Source of the DNA: Garcia nutans
Lineage: Eukaryota; Streptophyta; Magnoliopsida; Malpighiales; Euphorbiaceae
Direction of reading: 5' to 3'
Length of the DNA: 64,000 bases
Assembly: GCA_947685225.1 (NCBI GenBank)
Contig: CANTUV010000009.1
Location: 9,796,001-9,860,000 of the forward strand
The number at the start of each line of letters is the position of its first letter. Position 1 is the stretch's first letter. The notes beneath the pieces were generated by a model that was not told the DNA's origin, did not search any database, and saw only the letters and a program-made list of their open reading frames with translations. Both the position numbers and the translations under genes were made by a program. Below are positions 1 to 13,264 of this stretch, one piece after another.

Positions 1-960
1 AAAGAACTAAAAAATTTCAATGTCAACTCAGCATATGTGAGAAAATGCATTGATGCAAACATAATCCATTCCATGTCAGTAAATATTTTCATCAAATTAT
101 CATTCCATCCTAGCTTCCTAATCACATCTCCATCAATAAAATGAGAAGGTATAATTTTTCTAGAGTTCAAATCATTGTACCTTTTTCTTTGAATTTCATC
201 CTTGAATTGTATATGACGAGGATATATATTTGGTGGTTATGGTGGTGGTGGAGATGATCCTCTTAGCCTTTGTGATGGTGGTGATTGAATGGAAGATGGT
301 AATGATTATGGAGAATTTCTTTGGTTACCCCTTGAGCTTTCTCACCTTGCTTTTCTTCCAAAAATCTTTGTTTCAGGCATTTTGGATAATTAATTTGATG
401 AAAATTGGTGAAATTTATATTAAAATTGGAGTTTAGGAGTAGGTAGCGCATGGATTGAGAGAAGAGAGTCGTGGATTTTAAATATGTATGGCCAGGGTTT
501 GTAAAAAGTGAAGGAGAGAGAAAATAAGATGAATTTATAGTATCAGAGGTGCCACGGTCATGGGCATGCTTTGACTGGTCAACCTCGTGGTTATCGACAA
601 TGCCACGGTTGTGGGTCTTGATAGCCACGGTCGTGGGTTTGCAACTACTTCTGCCACTTTCGTTTGGTTTAATTATTTTAGTTGGACAAAATTTGAATGA
701 ATCCCACGGTCGTAGGTCTTGTTGACCATAGTCATGGCATTCATTTCTTTGCTACCTTCCAAATTTTTCTTCTCTTGCTTATTTTTTTATAGATTCATAT
801 TTATCACCACGTTCGTAGGCATGAAATACCATGACTATGGCTTTAATTTTTTCCATTGGTTTCTTCTTATCTTGCAGTCCAAATCACCTACAAACAAAAT
901 TTAATACAAATTTAATCAAAATATATAAAAATTATATGAAGGTAAATCAAACTAAAGAAA
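1..960 (-). mobile_element. LTR-like remnant with palindromic minisatellite
   Basis: This stretch lies downstream (minus sense) of the Athila pol remnant. It holds repeated imperfect copies of the palindrome CCACGGTCGTGGG near 553, 601, 633, 703, 727, 806 and 829, and a minus-strand TATAAATT at 532-540 followed by a CT-rich leader. That layout resembles an LTR promoter: the same palindromes lie upstream of the TATA box in the Athila 5' LTR at 13.2-13.7 kb. I could not align it base by base with that LTR, so it may be a diverged 3' LTR or a different element cut by the window edge. No credible protein is encoded. Confidence 0.4.
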
Positions 961-1039
961 GCAATCAATTGGATTGCCTCTCAATAAGCACTATGTTTAT
1001 AGCCCAACTCTTTGTGATTGGTTATTTGTTGAAGTGGTA

Positions 1040-3631
1040 GACACTCCCCTTGTCTACTGGATCACTATAAAAGTGTCTCCTTGATTTTGAATGTCAATTG
1101 CTCTGTAAGGATACACTTTTACCACTTTAAAGGGTCCAAACTAATGGGATTTAAGCTTTCCTAGAAAAAGCTTCAACCTTGAAATATACAAAAGAATGTG
1201 TTGCCCTTTATGGAATAGTCATGATTGAATATGCTTGTCATGCCATGCCCTTGTTCTTTCTTTATAGATCTTGGCATTTTCATAAGCTTGGAACCGAATC
1301 CCATCTAGCTTACTTAGTTATAACAATCACTTTTGTCCTGCTACATCCAAATTCATGTTAAATTGCTTGATATCCCAATATGCCTTATGCTCGAGTTTAA
1401 CAGGTAAATAATAAGCCTTGCCAAACACAAGTCGATATGATAACATGCCAATTGGTGTTTTGAACATTGTGCGATAAGCCCGTAAAGCAGTATCAAGTTT
1501 AAGTGACCAATCCTTCCTTGAATTATTGATTATTTTCTCTAAAATCCATTTAAGTTCTCTATTTGAAATCTCCACTTAGCCACTAATTTGACGATGGTAA
1601 GGTGTTGCAACCTTGTGGTATACTCTATATCTTTTTAAAAGAACTTCAAAGCTTCTATTGCAGAAATGAGTACCATCATCACTTACTATGGCTCTAGGCA
1701 CTCCGAATCTTATAAAAATATTATTTTTTTTATAAATCTAATCACTATTCTTGAATCATTTGTTGGACTAGCCATTTCTTCTACCCATTTTGACACATAA
1801 TCCACTGCCACTAAGATATATTGGTTGTTGAAGGATAATGGAAAAGGTCCCATGAAATCAATCCCCCGAATATAAAAAGTTCAACTTCAAGAATTGAATT
1901 AAGTGGTATATCTTGTGTTTTAGAGATGTTTCCTATTATTTGTCATCGATCACAAGCTTGAACAAAAGCCCTTACATCCTTATACATGGTTGACCAGAAA
2001 AACCAAATTGCCAGATCTTAGCAATCGTCTTTGAATTGCGAGAATGACCACCACATTCCTTTGAATAGCAAAAATTCAGAATGCTTTTGATTTGTTCTTC
2101 TGGAATGCATCTTCTTATCGTTCCATCTCCACAATGTTTAAATAGTAGAGGATACTCCCATATATAATGTTTTACATCACAAAGGAATTTCTTCCTTTGG
2201 GAAAAAGATATTTCAGGTAGGAGAATACCACTAACTAAATAATTAACAATATCTGCATACCAAGGGATATGATCTTTAAAACAGTAAAGATACTCATCTA
2301 GGAATGATTCATTAATGGGAGATTCTTCTTTTTTATCATTCTTCAGTCTTGAAAGATGATCTGCTGCCAGATTTTCCACTCCCTTTTTATCTTTGATTTC
2401 CAAGTCAAACTCTTGTAATAATAAGATCAATATGATCCTTCTTGCTCATGAGATATTTCTAGCTGCATGGTCAGTGTAGATAATGACTTTGTACCCCAAT
2501 AGGTAAGATTGGAATTTGTTAAGAGTAAATACTATAGCAAACATCTCTTTCTCTGTTGTAGCATAATTAATTTGAGCTTCATTAAGGGCTTTGCTTGTAT
2601 AGTAAATAACATGGCTCTTTGTGTCTTTCTTTTGACTCAAGACAACTCCAATTTTAAATGGAAGAGACCAATCTGGTGGTGAGATAATAGGAGTTATAGT
2701 GAGAGCAACCTTCAACCTATTGAAAGCAAGTAAACATTCATCAAAAAAATTAAAGATGACATCTTTGTTTAACAATTAACACAAAGGTTTAGTAATTTTA
2801 GAAAGACTTTTATAAAGTGCATATAAAACCCTGTGTGTCCCAAGAAACTTTGAATTCCTTTAATTGGTGGTAGTAAGTTTTTAATTACTTCCACTTTAGC
2901 TCGGTCTATTTCAATTCCTTTTTGAGACACTTTATCTCCTAGTATAATTCCTTCTTGTACCATGAAATGACACTTTGCCCAATTAAGGATAATGTTTATT
3001 TCTGCACATCTTCTTAAAACCTATTCCAAATGTTACAAACAATTATCAAAAGTAGAACCATAAACAGTAAAATCATCCATAAAAATTTCAACAATTAGCT
3101 CTACAATATCACAAAAGATGGCCATCATGCATCGTTGAAATGTGGCCAATCCAAAAGGCATCTTACAATAAGCACATGTTCCATAAGGACATGTAAAAGT
3201 AGTATTTTCTTGATCTGCAAGGGCTATAGAAATTTGAAAGTAGCCTGAATAACCATTTAACAAACAAAAACAAGCATTTTTCGCAAGTGTTTCTAGCATT
3301 TGATCAATAAATGGTAAAAAAAATGATCTTTATGGGTAGCTTTATTCAACTTCCTATAATCTACACATACTCTCCATCTTGTAACTGTTCTTGAGGGAAT
3401 TAATTCATTATTTTCATTTATTACAATAATAATTCCCCCCTTTTAGGTACAACATGAATAGGACTTTTCCAAAGACTATCAGAAATGGGATAAATTATTC
3501 CTGTATCTAATAACTTAGTCACTTCTATTTTAACAACATTTTTCATATTTGGATTTAATCTTCTTTATTGATCTATATCAAGTTTAGCATTTTCTTCAAA
3601 TAACATTCTATGCATATAAATCGACGGTCTA
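1040..3631 (-). pseudogene. Athila-type Ty3/gypsy pol remnant (RT, RNase H, integrase)
   Basis: This is a decayed reverse transcriptase-RNase H-integrase region read on the minus strand. The RT core lies at 3033-3299, with a TFTCPYGT stretch, the MPFGL motif and the catalytic FMDDF form of YxDD. RT/RNase H continues at 2446-2963 (YYTSKALNEAQINYATTEKE, then a TDHAA motif). The RNase H end and the integrase zinc-binding region follow at 1972-2430, a broken integrase core at about 1576-1971, and the integrase C-terminal part at 1050-1575 with the AYRT..KTPIGM motif. Stops and frameshifts separate all of these, and the RNase H catalytic start (usually a DAS motif) is missing. The wording of the motifs is typical of the Athila lineage. 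The upstream half is displaced to 9.5-12 kb by solo LTR-1. It is not functional. Confidence 0.88.
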
Positions 3632-5990
3632 TGTAACATCCTCAGACAATTCTTATATAAAAACTATCAGAGAATGTTATTCAATACACCGTTCACGCTC
3701 CAATCAATTCAGAGAAACTCTCTTCATAATTAAAATTTTTCAAATAATAATACAATCTACATATCACAACACTTATAGGTCCAATGTTTAAACCAATTTT
3801 CAATATCTCCAATATCAATTAGATAAACTTTATAAGTTCATCAAATCAAATAAATAAACAATACATTTCTTTCAATATACTCATTTACTAGAATCTCAAA
3901 CTTCATTCTCTAAATACATAAATCTTATTATGTTTACACATTTATACAATCTCTCAAATGGCCAAACTGAAGTATCTATATACATTTATCACTTATGAAT
4001 ACAATATACACAAGATCTTCATCTATTCTTAACTTGCTCCAATGTCCTGATACTTGCGTGTCAGAAAACAATTCTAACACGTTAAGCAAAGCTTAGTGGT
4101 GCTTGTATATACATATTTTATCACTTAATATTAAAGAAATATATTTATGAAAATATAGTAATAACACTTAGTTTTAAGAAGTATTTCAATATATAAACTA
4201 ATTTTAGTAACAAGTCAATATACCATGCTGAATACACAAAATAAGAACTATCCTTGTATAAAGTTATCATATAATACAATACTTTCGGTATTGCCTCTTA
4301 TCTCATTAAGAATCATTTTATTCAAAACTTGTTTTCTTATTTGATATCATTGTTCACAATACACTTTTTTTTTTTCTTTCAATAAGTCTTCCTTTTCAAG
4401 TTCACATATAGGATCATTTCATTCAATCTATTCTTTTCAGCACTTACATCTAGTACTATACTTTAGAGCACTTTGTATCTCATAGCATTATATACACTTT
4501 CAATCATTTGATTAATTCAATACATTGAGTATAGCATTTCCATTACGTTCATTAGAACTTTCACTTGTAAGCATTAATATATATATTAACAATCACTTTT
4601 ACACTGGAACACAATACTTCAATTTCAAGTAATTGACTTATATTATTATTTTACATTTCTTTCATTAGTCACAACTATCATGTTCACATATCTTTTCATT
4701 AATTATGCCCATACATACTAAACTTAGATCATAGATTTGGATAACATGTTAGTGTAGTAATCTGAATGCCAGATCTCAAGAATTTATAATGGCAATTATG
4801 CCCACTATCACTGATAACACATTGTGTCCATTAATGGCACGAGGTGCCCACTATCACTTTGGCTATCCATCATCTGGTTAGCCATTCAATCCAAAGCTAG
4901 ATATAAATTTAGTATGATTTGGGTAATTCATTAATTTTGATGAACACTACATTGTTTATTTCATTTCATTGGTACTATACTCTTATCAACATTTGGTATA
5001 TGTGTGTCACTTGTCTAAAGTTTATCACTCGTTTTCATACGTTTAACACATTAACACAAAAGTATGGACTATATGTAACACCCCGATACCTTATATAAGT
5101 ACTATACATATACTTGCTATACATACGGTAAGTATATAAAGTATAAGGATGTCACTTTTCGTTATTATTATTATTTTTTTAAAACCTGTAAAAGAATTCC
5201 AAACCATAATACATTAATTTAAATAACATTTACCAAATCATTATCTTTAACAAAAACTTCATTTATACATATAATTACTTTCTCGTCATAAATACATCAA
5301 TATAAAAGTTATACATGTATGCATTTCCCTCTAGTTGGTCTCGACAAACTTTTACTCTTCTCGTGGCATAACGAAAGACTTCATATCTTCCACCTATTTA
5401 CCTGCACGAATACACACCCGCGCTAAGCCCGAGAGCTTAATAGTCCAAATATAAAATATAAACATATAGTATAGAAGTATTAACATATAATGATATAACA
5501 ATTCAAGGTATAATTAGTTCTTATCATATTTTCTTTTCTTTTTAATTGCATCTTTCATATATCCTAGCTAATTTCATATATGATGTACATATATACATAA
5601 TAATATCACCAACCCCAATCCATCGCCAATACTCAAAATCAATATATTAATACACCCACATTATATATACCATACCAATCATGAATCACATTTCAAATGA
5701 AGACAATCCTTATCATCAACCACAATTCATTTACATATCACACTTCATAACATTATCTTATTCACAATTCACCAATCATGATTCATTATTAATACTCACA
5801 ATCAATATTTCAATACACACATTACCTATCATACCAATCATGAATCACATTCCCAATGGAATCCACCATAGATCTCATTTATTTCAACACTTGTATTTCA
5901 CATTGACAACAAAGACAGACTCGGGCCCAAAACACTAATATGCCATTCGACTTTCAAAGTTAATGCTTTGGTTTAATTATCACATTTTTC

Positions 5991-6230
5991 ATTATCCCAA
6001 CTAGACTTCAAGGATTAGGTTCAACCAAGCTTCAAGGGGAACAAAGCATGCTAAGTATCAACCCAACTTGGCTTCAAGAACCAATCCAACCTAGCTTCAA
6101 GGGTTGTAACATCTCAATTAGGCTTCAAGGGCTAGACCCAACCAAGCTTTAAGGGGAGTAAAACATGTTAAACTTCAACCCAACTTGGCTTCAAGGATCA
6201 AGTCCAACCTAACTTCAAGAGATTGTTACT
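5991..6230 (-). repeat. CAACTTGGCTTCAAGG tandem block in LTR-2
   Basis: Six to eight degenerate units built on CCAACTTGGCTTCAAGG or its variants (CAACCAAGCTTCAAGGGG, CAATTAGGCTTCAAGGG) lie in a row. The inverted-strand equivalent with fewer units is in LTR-7 at 59845-59950, so unit number varies between copies. Confidence 0.8.
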
Positions 6231-7184
6231 ATTAGGCATGCCACCAACAACAAAACTCTGAAAATGAATAACATATTAGACACATAATTCATTGATCATT
6301 TTATCATCAATATCATTCACAATTCTCATCATCATTTAGGCAAACATGCCTCACATGTCTCAATTGAATTGTCATAGCCAATCACAATGGCTTCACAACA
6401 TATCATATCTCAATCCATATGATATATATAGCATCATTGATATAACATTTCAAAGTATATTATTCATATAATACATTGCCATACACAGGATTCACAATGC
6501 ATATAACATAACATTTCCTCATTTCTCAAAACACATTAACATCATTCATTATTAGAGTATTTATCATAACAAATTGCACATACCTTAAGAATGATCCTCA
6601 TTTCTTCCTACCTTTCCCATTTCATATTTCATCCTTTATATATATATATATATATATATAGCGATTTACATTCTTCATTTACATCCACAATATAATAGCT
6701 TATTTAACACTTTCATCCAAATGTGTTAAGGTTCAAAGACATATAAGGATATACAATCAAATAGGGTTTATGCTTACCTTTTTAATGATCTTCACATCCT
6801 TCACATCATTCAATCATCACCTTAATCCAATTATATTAACAATATAGTAAACCACTTAACACATTTGCAAACAAATGTGTTAAGCCTCAAATCATATAAA
6901 TAAATACACTCGTATGTATTGGTACTTACCTCAAGAACTATTCCCATCCATCTATACATTTCCTCTTCCAAGAATTCTCAACATTTAGGTTAATGCAACA
7001 CAATCTCTTCAAAACCTAATTCAAAGATCATTATTCATAGGTTTAGAATCATCCACATACATTTATTTAGGTCATTCTTTGATTACAAAGTATTTAGAGT
7101 GTATATAAAATGTTTAGGAACAAAAGACTTTTAAAGAATCAAACAATGCATGAAGAACCAAAAACCATCACAGTAGCAAACACA

Positions 7185-7445
7185 CCCAAGGGACACGGCC
7201 AAGCTTGTGGCCGTGTCTCTCAAGACCAAAACTTCCCGAGGCAGACACGGGCAAGGACACGGGCAAGGACACGGCCGTGTCTCTCAACACAACTCAGGCA
7301 GTAGCAAACACATTCAAGGGACACGGCCAAGCCAGTGGCCGTGTCACCCCAAAACCTATCCAACACGGCCAAAATTCTCTAGACTTGGCCGTGTTTCTCA
7401 AAAATAATAAGTCTTGGCCGTGTCTCATCTTGCTTATGGCCGTGT
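7185..7445. repeat. GACACGG/CCGTGTC palindromic cluster in LTR-2
   Basis: At least ten copies of GACACGG or its complement CCGTGTC alternate within 260 bp, in an otherwise AT-rich LTR. Pairs such as GGACACGGCC and GGCCGTGTC can form stems. The equivalent block in LTR-7 is at 59056-59290. Reading frames across it are by-products of the repeat. Confidence 0.8.
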
Positions 7446-8627
7446 CACTCAAGAACACAAACCCTAATTTGGCCAAAGCTCTTTCACTTGCATTTTCACA
7501 CTTTTTGCGCAACAATAATCTCATTCAATTGGTTCTAGTCAATGTTGTTAACACATATCATATATATTCATCACATTAATCACTTAAACAACACATTAAC
7601 ATTACATTTTAAACACAAACCATCTCAAAACCCTAAAACCAAATTCCACTCTTGATCTTCCACTTAACTTACCATATTCAAAACCAAACCAACACCAATT
7701 CAATCTTATAACTTACAATCCATTTTAAAACTTATAAACACATCACAAACACATTTAATCATCAAATCAACAAACCCTAATTCACTTAAAACACCACTTC
7801 ACAAGAATAGAAGAAATCAAGGAAAAGAACTTACCAAAGTTGTTGAATTCCACAAATCTTCAACTTAATTCCTTGATTCTCCCTTCAATCTTGATGTTAG
7901 AAACCAAAACACTTCAATTGCTCTCTCTTCTCTTTGGATAGCCGGCCACCACTTCAAACAAAGAAAAGAAAATAACAAGTCAACCTTTCTTTCCTTCTTT
8001 TAATCTCCACCAAAAGATTTCCAAAAGAGAATTACCTCAATGCCCTTAACCATTTACTTTAGCTCTCTTTTAACTCACATGTCCTTTATAGTAATTTCAC
8101 ATATCATAAATGAAAATATCTTCTTGCATTGACTCTCCCTTTTGACCAACTTATATGTTATATATATTACCATATAATCAACATATACACCTCTCTCTAA
8201 ACCCTCTTTTCTTTCCCAAAACACATATACATAAACCTTCTCTTCTCATTTTCTTTTCTCTTCACATAACATATACATTCAATCCAACTTACAACAACAA
8301 CATAATCAAAACTTCTAAGGCATACATGAGGATATTACACTATACACATATTAGTCTCATGTTATTGATTAACACTTGTTTATATAAACACTCACTTGTT
8401 TATATAAGCACTTGTTTATATCCTTTCACTTGTTTATACCATGATCTTGGTACATTACTCTTAGCAACATTTAGTATGATATATATTTGTCACTTATCTA
8501 AAGTTTCTCACTCTTTTTCATGCATTTAACACATACACATGAAGTCTCAATACAATTATTCACATATTAGTCTCATATTAGGCCCGTAGATCACAAATTA
8601 CAAGCCAAAAACATTATTTAGGTACCC

Positions 8628-8785
8628 CAAGGCCGTGGCATTTCAACCCCACGCCCGTGGGATCCGAAATGAAGCTGTAAATTAAGTTTGAAGACCCCAC
8701 GGTCGTGGCATCTAAAACTCTTCTGTTCTCTCGAATTTTTTTGAAGAAACAACATCACTTTCAATCCTACGGTCGTGGCATTGAT
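8628..8785. repeat. CCACGGTCGTGG palindrome cluster in LTR-1
   Basis: Four copies of a near-palindrome (CCAAGGCCGTGGCA, CCCACGCCCGTGGGA, CCACGGTCGTGGCA, CCTACGGTCGTGGCA) are spaced about 40-70 bp apart. The same motif is found in the Athila-related parts at 550-840 and 13.2-13.7 kb. Confidence 0.75.
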
Positions 8786-9487
8786 TTCGGGACTGTTTTC
8801 GGAGTAAAATCATGTATTCTGCACTTTTAACTTCATTAAACACAAACATATTGAAGATCTAAGATAATAATTGATCAAACTCAATATTTTGACATAAAAA
8901 GTGTTCATATCAAATACCTTCACTTGATTAAACTTTTAACCATTTCATATGGATAAAAACATAATCAAATCCTTCACTTCTCATCAATATATCTTTATAC
9001 ATAACTTAATCAATCAATTAAATCATTTAAACTTGTAAAAAGTCATATTTTTATAAAATATAAATCAAAAGCACATACCTTGTTGATAATCACCACTTTT
9101 CCAACCTATTTTTCAGTTTTGATTCAACTCATGGAAAGAAGGAAGAAGAAAGAAGTGAAGATGATGATGATGGCGTGGAGAGAAGAAGGAAGAAAGAAAT
9201 CAGAAAATTCTACACACACACACATATATGCACATATATATATATTTAATCTAGTGAGGGTAGGCTCATAATAACTATGGTGCACCCTCATTCTTAACCG
9301 TTGATTTTAAATCGAGTTTTCATCCCGTAAAACAGTAAAAATACTCTTTTCAATAAAGGTTTTAAGCTACACAATGTACTATTCTTTACATGTAGCATTT
9401 ATCCATCACACTTTTGTCACTATACACTATGCATTTTTCAATATTTGTTAAAATATCCCTGATTAAAATCTTGACCATTACAGTCTA

Positions 9488-11990
9488 ATTCCCTTAATAT
9501 ATGATATAGTCCAACCTATTGCTCTTTCATATTTTCCAATCAATTCCAATGTTTGACTCAATTGATGTTCAAATAAATTAGCATTCACAATTATAGGCAA
9601 TGAATCATATGGTCCAAGAAATGCATACCTGAGATTACTAGGTAGAGGTTTTAATTCTAATTTCGAAACTTTCTTAATAGATGGTGGAGGTAGAGGCTTA
9701 CCTTTCCCAATTTCTTCAAATTTCTAAAAATCCATTATTGAAGTTGCTTCTAAGGCTGAAGTATAGGCAACAACTTCTTGATTTTCATTATTTGTAGTAG
9801 AACTTTGTTCCAGACAAGCTTCTAATAGATCTTTAAAAAATTATTGTTCAAACACTTGTTGAAAACATTCATCAATGATATCAATTCTGAAATAATCATA
9901 CATAAAATAGGATTTTTAATAGCTTCATTCAAATTAAATTTTACTCTTTCATCACCTACCTGTATGGTAAGTTTTCCTCTACGGACATCAATCTTTACTC
10001 TAGTTGTAGCAAAAAATGGCCTTCCAAGGATAAGTGATATTTCTACATCTTCATCCATGTCAAGGATCACAAAATCTACGGGCATGTATAGTTTATCCAT
10101 TTTTACAAGAACATCTTGAACTATCCCAATCGAGTATTTGATTGGCCGATCTACTAATTAAAGAGACATTCTTATTGGTTGAAGCTGGATGAAGCCAAGT
10201 TTCCTACAAATTGAATTAGGCATTAGACTAAAACTATCACCTAAATCACACAAGGCTTTATGAAAATCTACTTCACCAATAGTATAAGGAATTGAAAAAC
10301 TCCCTGGATCTTTTAGTTTTAAAGAAAGCTTATTTTGGATTATAAGTACTGTATTCTTCTCTAAGTGCAATCTTGGTATTGTCTTCCAGCTTCCTTTTAT
10401 TGGATAGCAATTCCTTGAGGAACTGCATATAAGTTGGCATTTGTGTAAGTGCTTCTGCAAAAGAATATTTATGTGAAGTTGTTTAAAAATTTCTAAAAAT
10501 TTTTCATATTGCTTATCCAATTTTTATTTTTTTAATCTTTGAGGGAAAGGAATAGGAGGAACATATGGTTTAATAGCTTCTTTTGGTGCTTCCTTTTCTT
10601 CAACTTCAATTTCTTTTTCTTTCTCAATTGTTGGAGTCTTCTTTGATTGAGGATTTTCAAGTTGTAACCCACTTCTCAAGGTTATAGACTTGCAATGCTC
10701 CCTAGGATTAATCTCGGGTTGGCTTGGTAGAGCCCCTTGATTGCGAGTGTTCAAAGAACTTGCAATTTGCCCAACTTAAGTTTCAAGGCTTTTATTTTGA
10801 ATTGAAAATTTCTCAATTTTTTAGTTTAAGCTTGTCATATTACTTTTCAAACCTTTTTGATATAGCTCCAATGAACTTTTCCAAGGCTAACTCATATGAT
10901 GGATTTTCTGGAGGAGAGAGGTCTTGATTTTGAGTTCTCATAAATGGAGGTTGATATGGTACTTTTTGGTTGTTTTGACCATCCCATGAGAGATTTAGGT
11001 GATTTCTCCATGTGGGATTGTATGCATTACCTTGAGGAAAATTAGGACCCCTATTTTGATTGCCCAAGAATTGAACTTGTTCTATGATTTGGCCACAACC
11101 TTCACAAGTTGATGAAGATGCTAAATTTACTTGATCTAATTTCTTGGCTACTGCATCAACCTTGGCTGCAAGTAAAGAAAAATTGTTAATTTCTTTAATA
11201 CCAGCTACTCTTTTTGGATTACTCATTTTTGATGACCAATGATAATTATTGGATGCCATTTCTTCAATTAATTCAAATGCATTTGAAGGAATTTTGTTCA
11301 TAATGGCACCATTGACTGTTGATCAATTGTACTCTTGATTGAAGGATTTAAACCATTGTAAAAAGTTTGTATCAAAAGCCAATATTGTATTCCATGATGG
11401 GGACATCTTCATTGAAGATCTTTAAATTGCTCCCATGCTTCATATAGAGTTTCTCCATTAGATTGAATGAAACTGGTAATATCATTTCTTAGCTTAGAAG
11501 TTTTTAAAGGTAAAAAATATTTTTCCAAGAAAGCTGAAGCTAACTGATTCCATGTAGTGAATGTGCCTGATGCTTTTGAGAGTAGCCACCTTTTCGCTTT
11601 ATCTTTTAATGAGATTGGGAGGAGCCTAAGACAAATAACATATTTAGAAATTCCATTGATTCTAAATGTGTCACACATCTCCAAGAAAGATGTGTGAATA
11701 AGCATCTTCGTTATCCATGCCATGGAAAGTTGATTGTTGGATTAGGTTGATGAGTGAAGGTTCAAGTTTAAAATTGTTTGCTTAAATAGATGGTCTTGCA
11801 ATGCTTGACCCAATATTTGTGGTGGGCAAAGCATAATCCTTTAAAGTTCTTAGTTAAGCCCTTAGTACATAATTGTTTAGTCCTTCATTATTTCCTCCTT
11901 CCATGTCTTCTTCTTCTTCTTCGGATGAATAAATAGAATTGTCAATTTTAGAAGGAGTTTCTATTGAAATTTCTTCTAATTTTGCCTTTC
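9488..11990 (-). pseudogene. Athila-type gag-protease remnant
   Basis: This is the minus-strand upstream half of the element whose pol lies at 1.0-3.6 kb. The gag core is at 11409-11723 (WLLSKASGTFTTWNQL..FLEKYF, the retrotransposon Gag nucleocapsid-assembly type). The middle of gag is at 10840-11301 (CEGCGQ and a PNFPQGN stretch). At 10524-10754 is the CKSITLRSG motif that in Athila elements precedes the protease. The aspartic protease region is at 9822-10520, with LCDLGDSFSLMP (DLG replacing the usual DxG triad) and the later ILGRPFFAT motif. Several frameshifts and stops separate the blocks. The continuation into RT is broken exactly at the GTCTA duplication of solo LTR-1. It is non-functional. 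Confidence 0.87.
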
Positions 11991-12154
11991 CCTTTTTTAT
12001 TTCTTGCAAAATTTTTCAATTTCAATATTATAAGGTACAAGTTGAGTGTTTGGATTACTATGCATAAAATATAAAAAAAAACTTGCAGGAAAAAGTAGAG
12101 AATGAAGTTCCAAAGCAATAACAATTTAATATTATTGATATTAAAACAGTTTTT

Positions 12155-12172
12155 TCCCTGGCAACGGCGCCA
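12155..12172 (-). other. Primer binding site of the Athila element (tRNA-Asp type)
   Basis: The minus strand reads TGGCGCCGTTGCCAGGGA, the form complementary to the 3' end of plant tRNA-Asp that is usual for Athila elements. It starts 7 bases inside the LTR end at 12180, fixing both orientation and the LTR boundary. Confidence 0.85.
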
Positions 12173-13151
12173 AAAATTTTGTTAGGGCTTTTTTTTTTCT
12201 TAATTTAACTAGTCACAAAGTGTTCAAGATTAACAGAGAATGGTTATATACTATTAGGGCCTTAATAGCTTATTTGCCTTAAACTGCAAGTGCATAGGTC
12301 GTTCACAAATAATATAATAGTAAGTTGAGTATCGTTCCCATAAGGAAGATAATTCTTAGCAAACAATTAAACTTATTATTATTTAGATGGAAGAAATTGA
12401 TTTTAGATTTAAAGGAATTAACTAAAAATGAAATGTTTTTGATTTTAATATAATGATGATTAACTTAGGAAAGAATACCTTAATTAATTTACTATAGATT
12501 TTTTAAAGTATTGATTTAATTTAAGTTCTTCCTATATTAATGGTTAGATTTTTCTTAATTAAGTTTTAGTCTCTCTCAAATACTAAGACTAATATTGGTT
12601 TAACCTTATGTCTACTCTCGTGATAATAAGAAATCAAACCAATTCATTAATCTTATATCAACCTCTTAAGTGTTCACCTTATCTCTAAGTGAAAACTTAA
12701 CTTAAGATTGTTACCTCCTTAGATTAATGTTATGCTTTCACTCTCACTCCATCTTACAACATCTCAGTTCAATTAATTATTGGCCAGGTAATTAATATAT
12801 TAAGATTAAAGATATTAAAATAATCAAAGGATAAACTTAATTAAATTAAATTAACATAAATTACTCTATAGTAAATATAATAAAAGGGAAATTTAGTTAT
12901 TCATAATGAAAATAAAATCAAAACAAAAAATTAAAGACACTAATCATAAACATAGTAATTTAAAGAAACAAGAAAGATCAAACTCTTATTCTTCTTTGGG
13001 TTGATGAACATCTCCATTTGGAACTTTTAATTTCTTCAAGCTTTACTCTTTTTCTCTCTAAAGAAGCTTTAATTTCTCACCACACTATTCCAATTTTAGA
13101 GTAATTTTTACCATAGTTCCCTTGTTATTTGAAGCTTGAAGAATGCTTGCT

Positions 13152-13158
13152 TATATAG
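13152..13158 (-). promoter_or_regulatory. Predicted TATA box of the Athila LTR
   Basis: The minus-strand context CTCTATATAAGC sits about 640 bp into the LTR, before an A-rich leader that leads to the PBS. No other promoter signal is resolved. Confidence 0.45.
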
Positions 13159-13264
13159 AGATTTGGAGAGTTTATTTTAATAGTGGGAAATGACTTGAAA
13201 CAACCCCACCCCAAAACATGGAGGGTTTTACTCCTTAAAATTAGGTACCTACTACTTTTATGTT

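Larger units (their letters stand above)
5074..8339 (-). mobile_element. Solo LTR-2 nested inside LTR-1
   Basis: A 3266-bp minus-oriented LTR, starting TGTAATATCC and ending GGGGTGTTACA in its own sense. The perfect 5-bp duplication CTATA at 5069-5073 and 8340-8344 proves insertion into LTR-1. There is no PBS or coding domain. It belongs to the same subfamily as LTR-7 at 58.2-60.7 kb: both carry the CCAACTTGGCTTCAAGG block, the GACACGG/CCGTGTC block and the CTAAGC stem-loop (here 5421-5440) in the same order. It is the youngest layer of this nest. Confidence 0.9.
3632..9482 (-). mobile_element. Solo LTR-1, Tekay/Del-like, itself interrupted
   Basis: A minus-oriented LTR with ends TGTAATGGTC and ATGTTACA (on the plus strand it starts TGTAACATCC and ends CCATTACA). 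It is flanked by a perfect 5-bp duplication GTCTA at 3627-3631 and 9483-9487 and sits between the RT and protease parts of the Athila element. No PBS or internal domain follows, so it is a solo LTR left by recombination between two LTRs. Removing nested LTR-2 and one copy of its target duplication leaves about 2.58 kb. It has a TTCTTC-rich leader near 9130-9200 in minus sense and a CTAAGC-type stem-loop at 4081-4097. A segment near 4960-5073 recurs at about 8440-8545, an internal duplication. Confidence 0.88.

Noticed and set aside
263..628. 121-codon minus-strand frame, His rich
   Set aside because: It crosses the CCACGGTCGTGG palindromes and a CT-rich leader of LTR-like DNA; composition follows the repeat and no domain is visible.
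7185..7445. Regularly repeated palindromes that could be mistaken for a CRISPR array
   Set aside because: Spacers are irregular and themselves related, no cas genes occur, and the DNA is plant nuclear LTR sequence.
7110..7579. Overlapping frames on both strands with GHGQ/TRARTR-type repeats
   Set aside because: They translate the GACACGG/CCGTGTC minisatellite of LTR-2 in several frames; all frames stay open because the repeat lacks stops.
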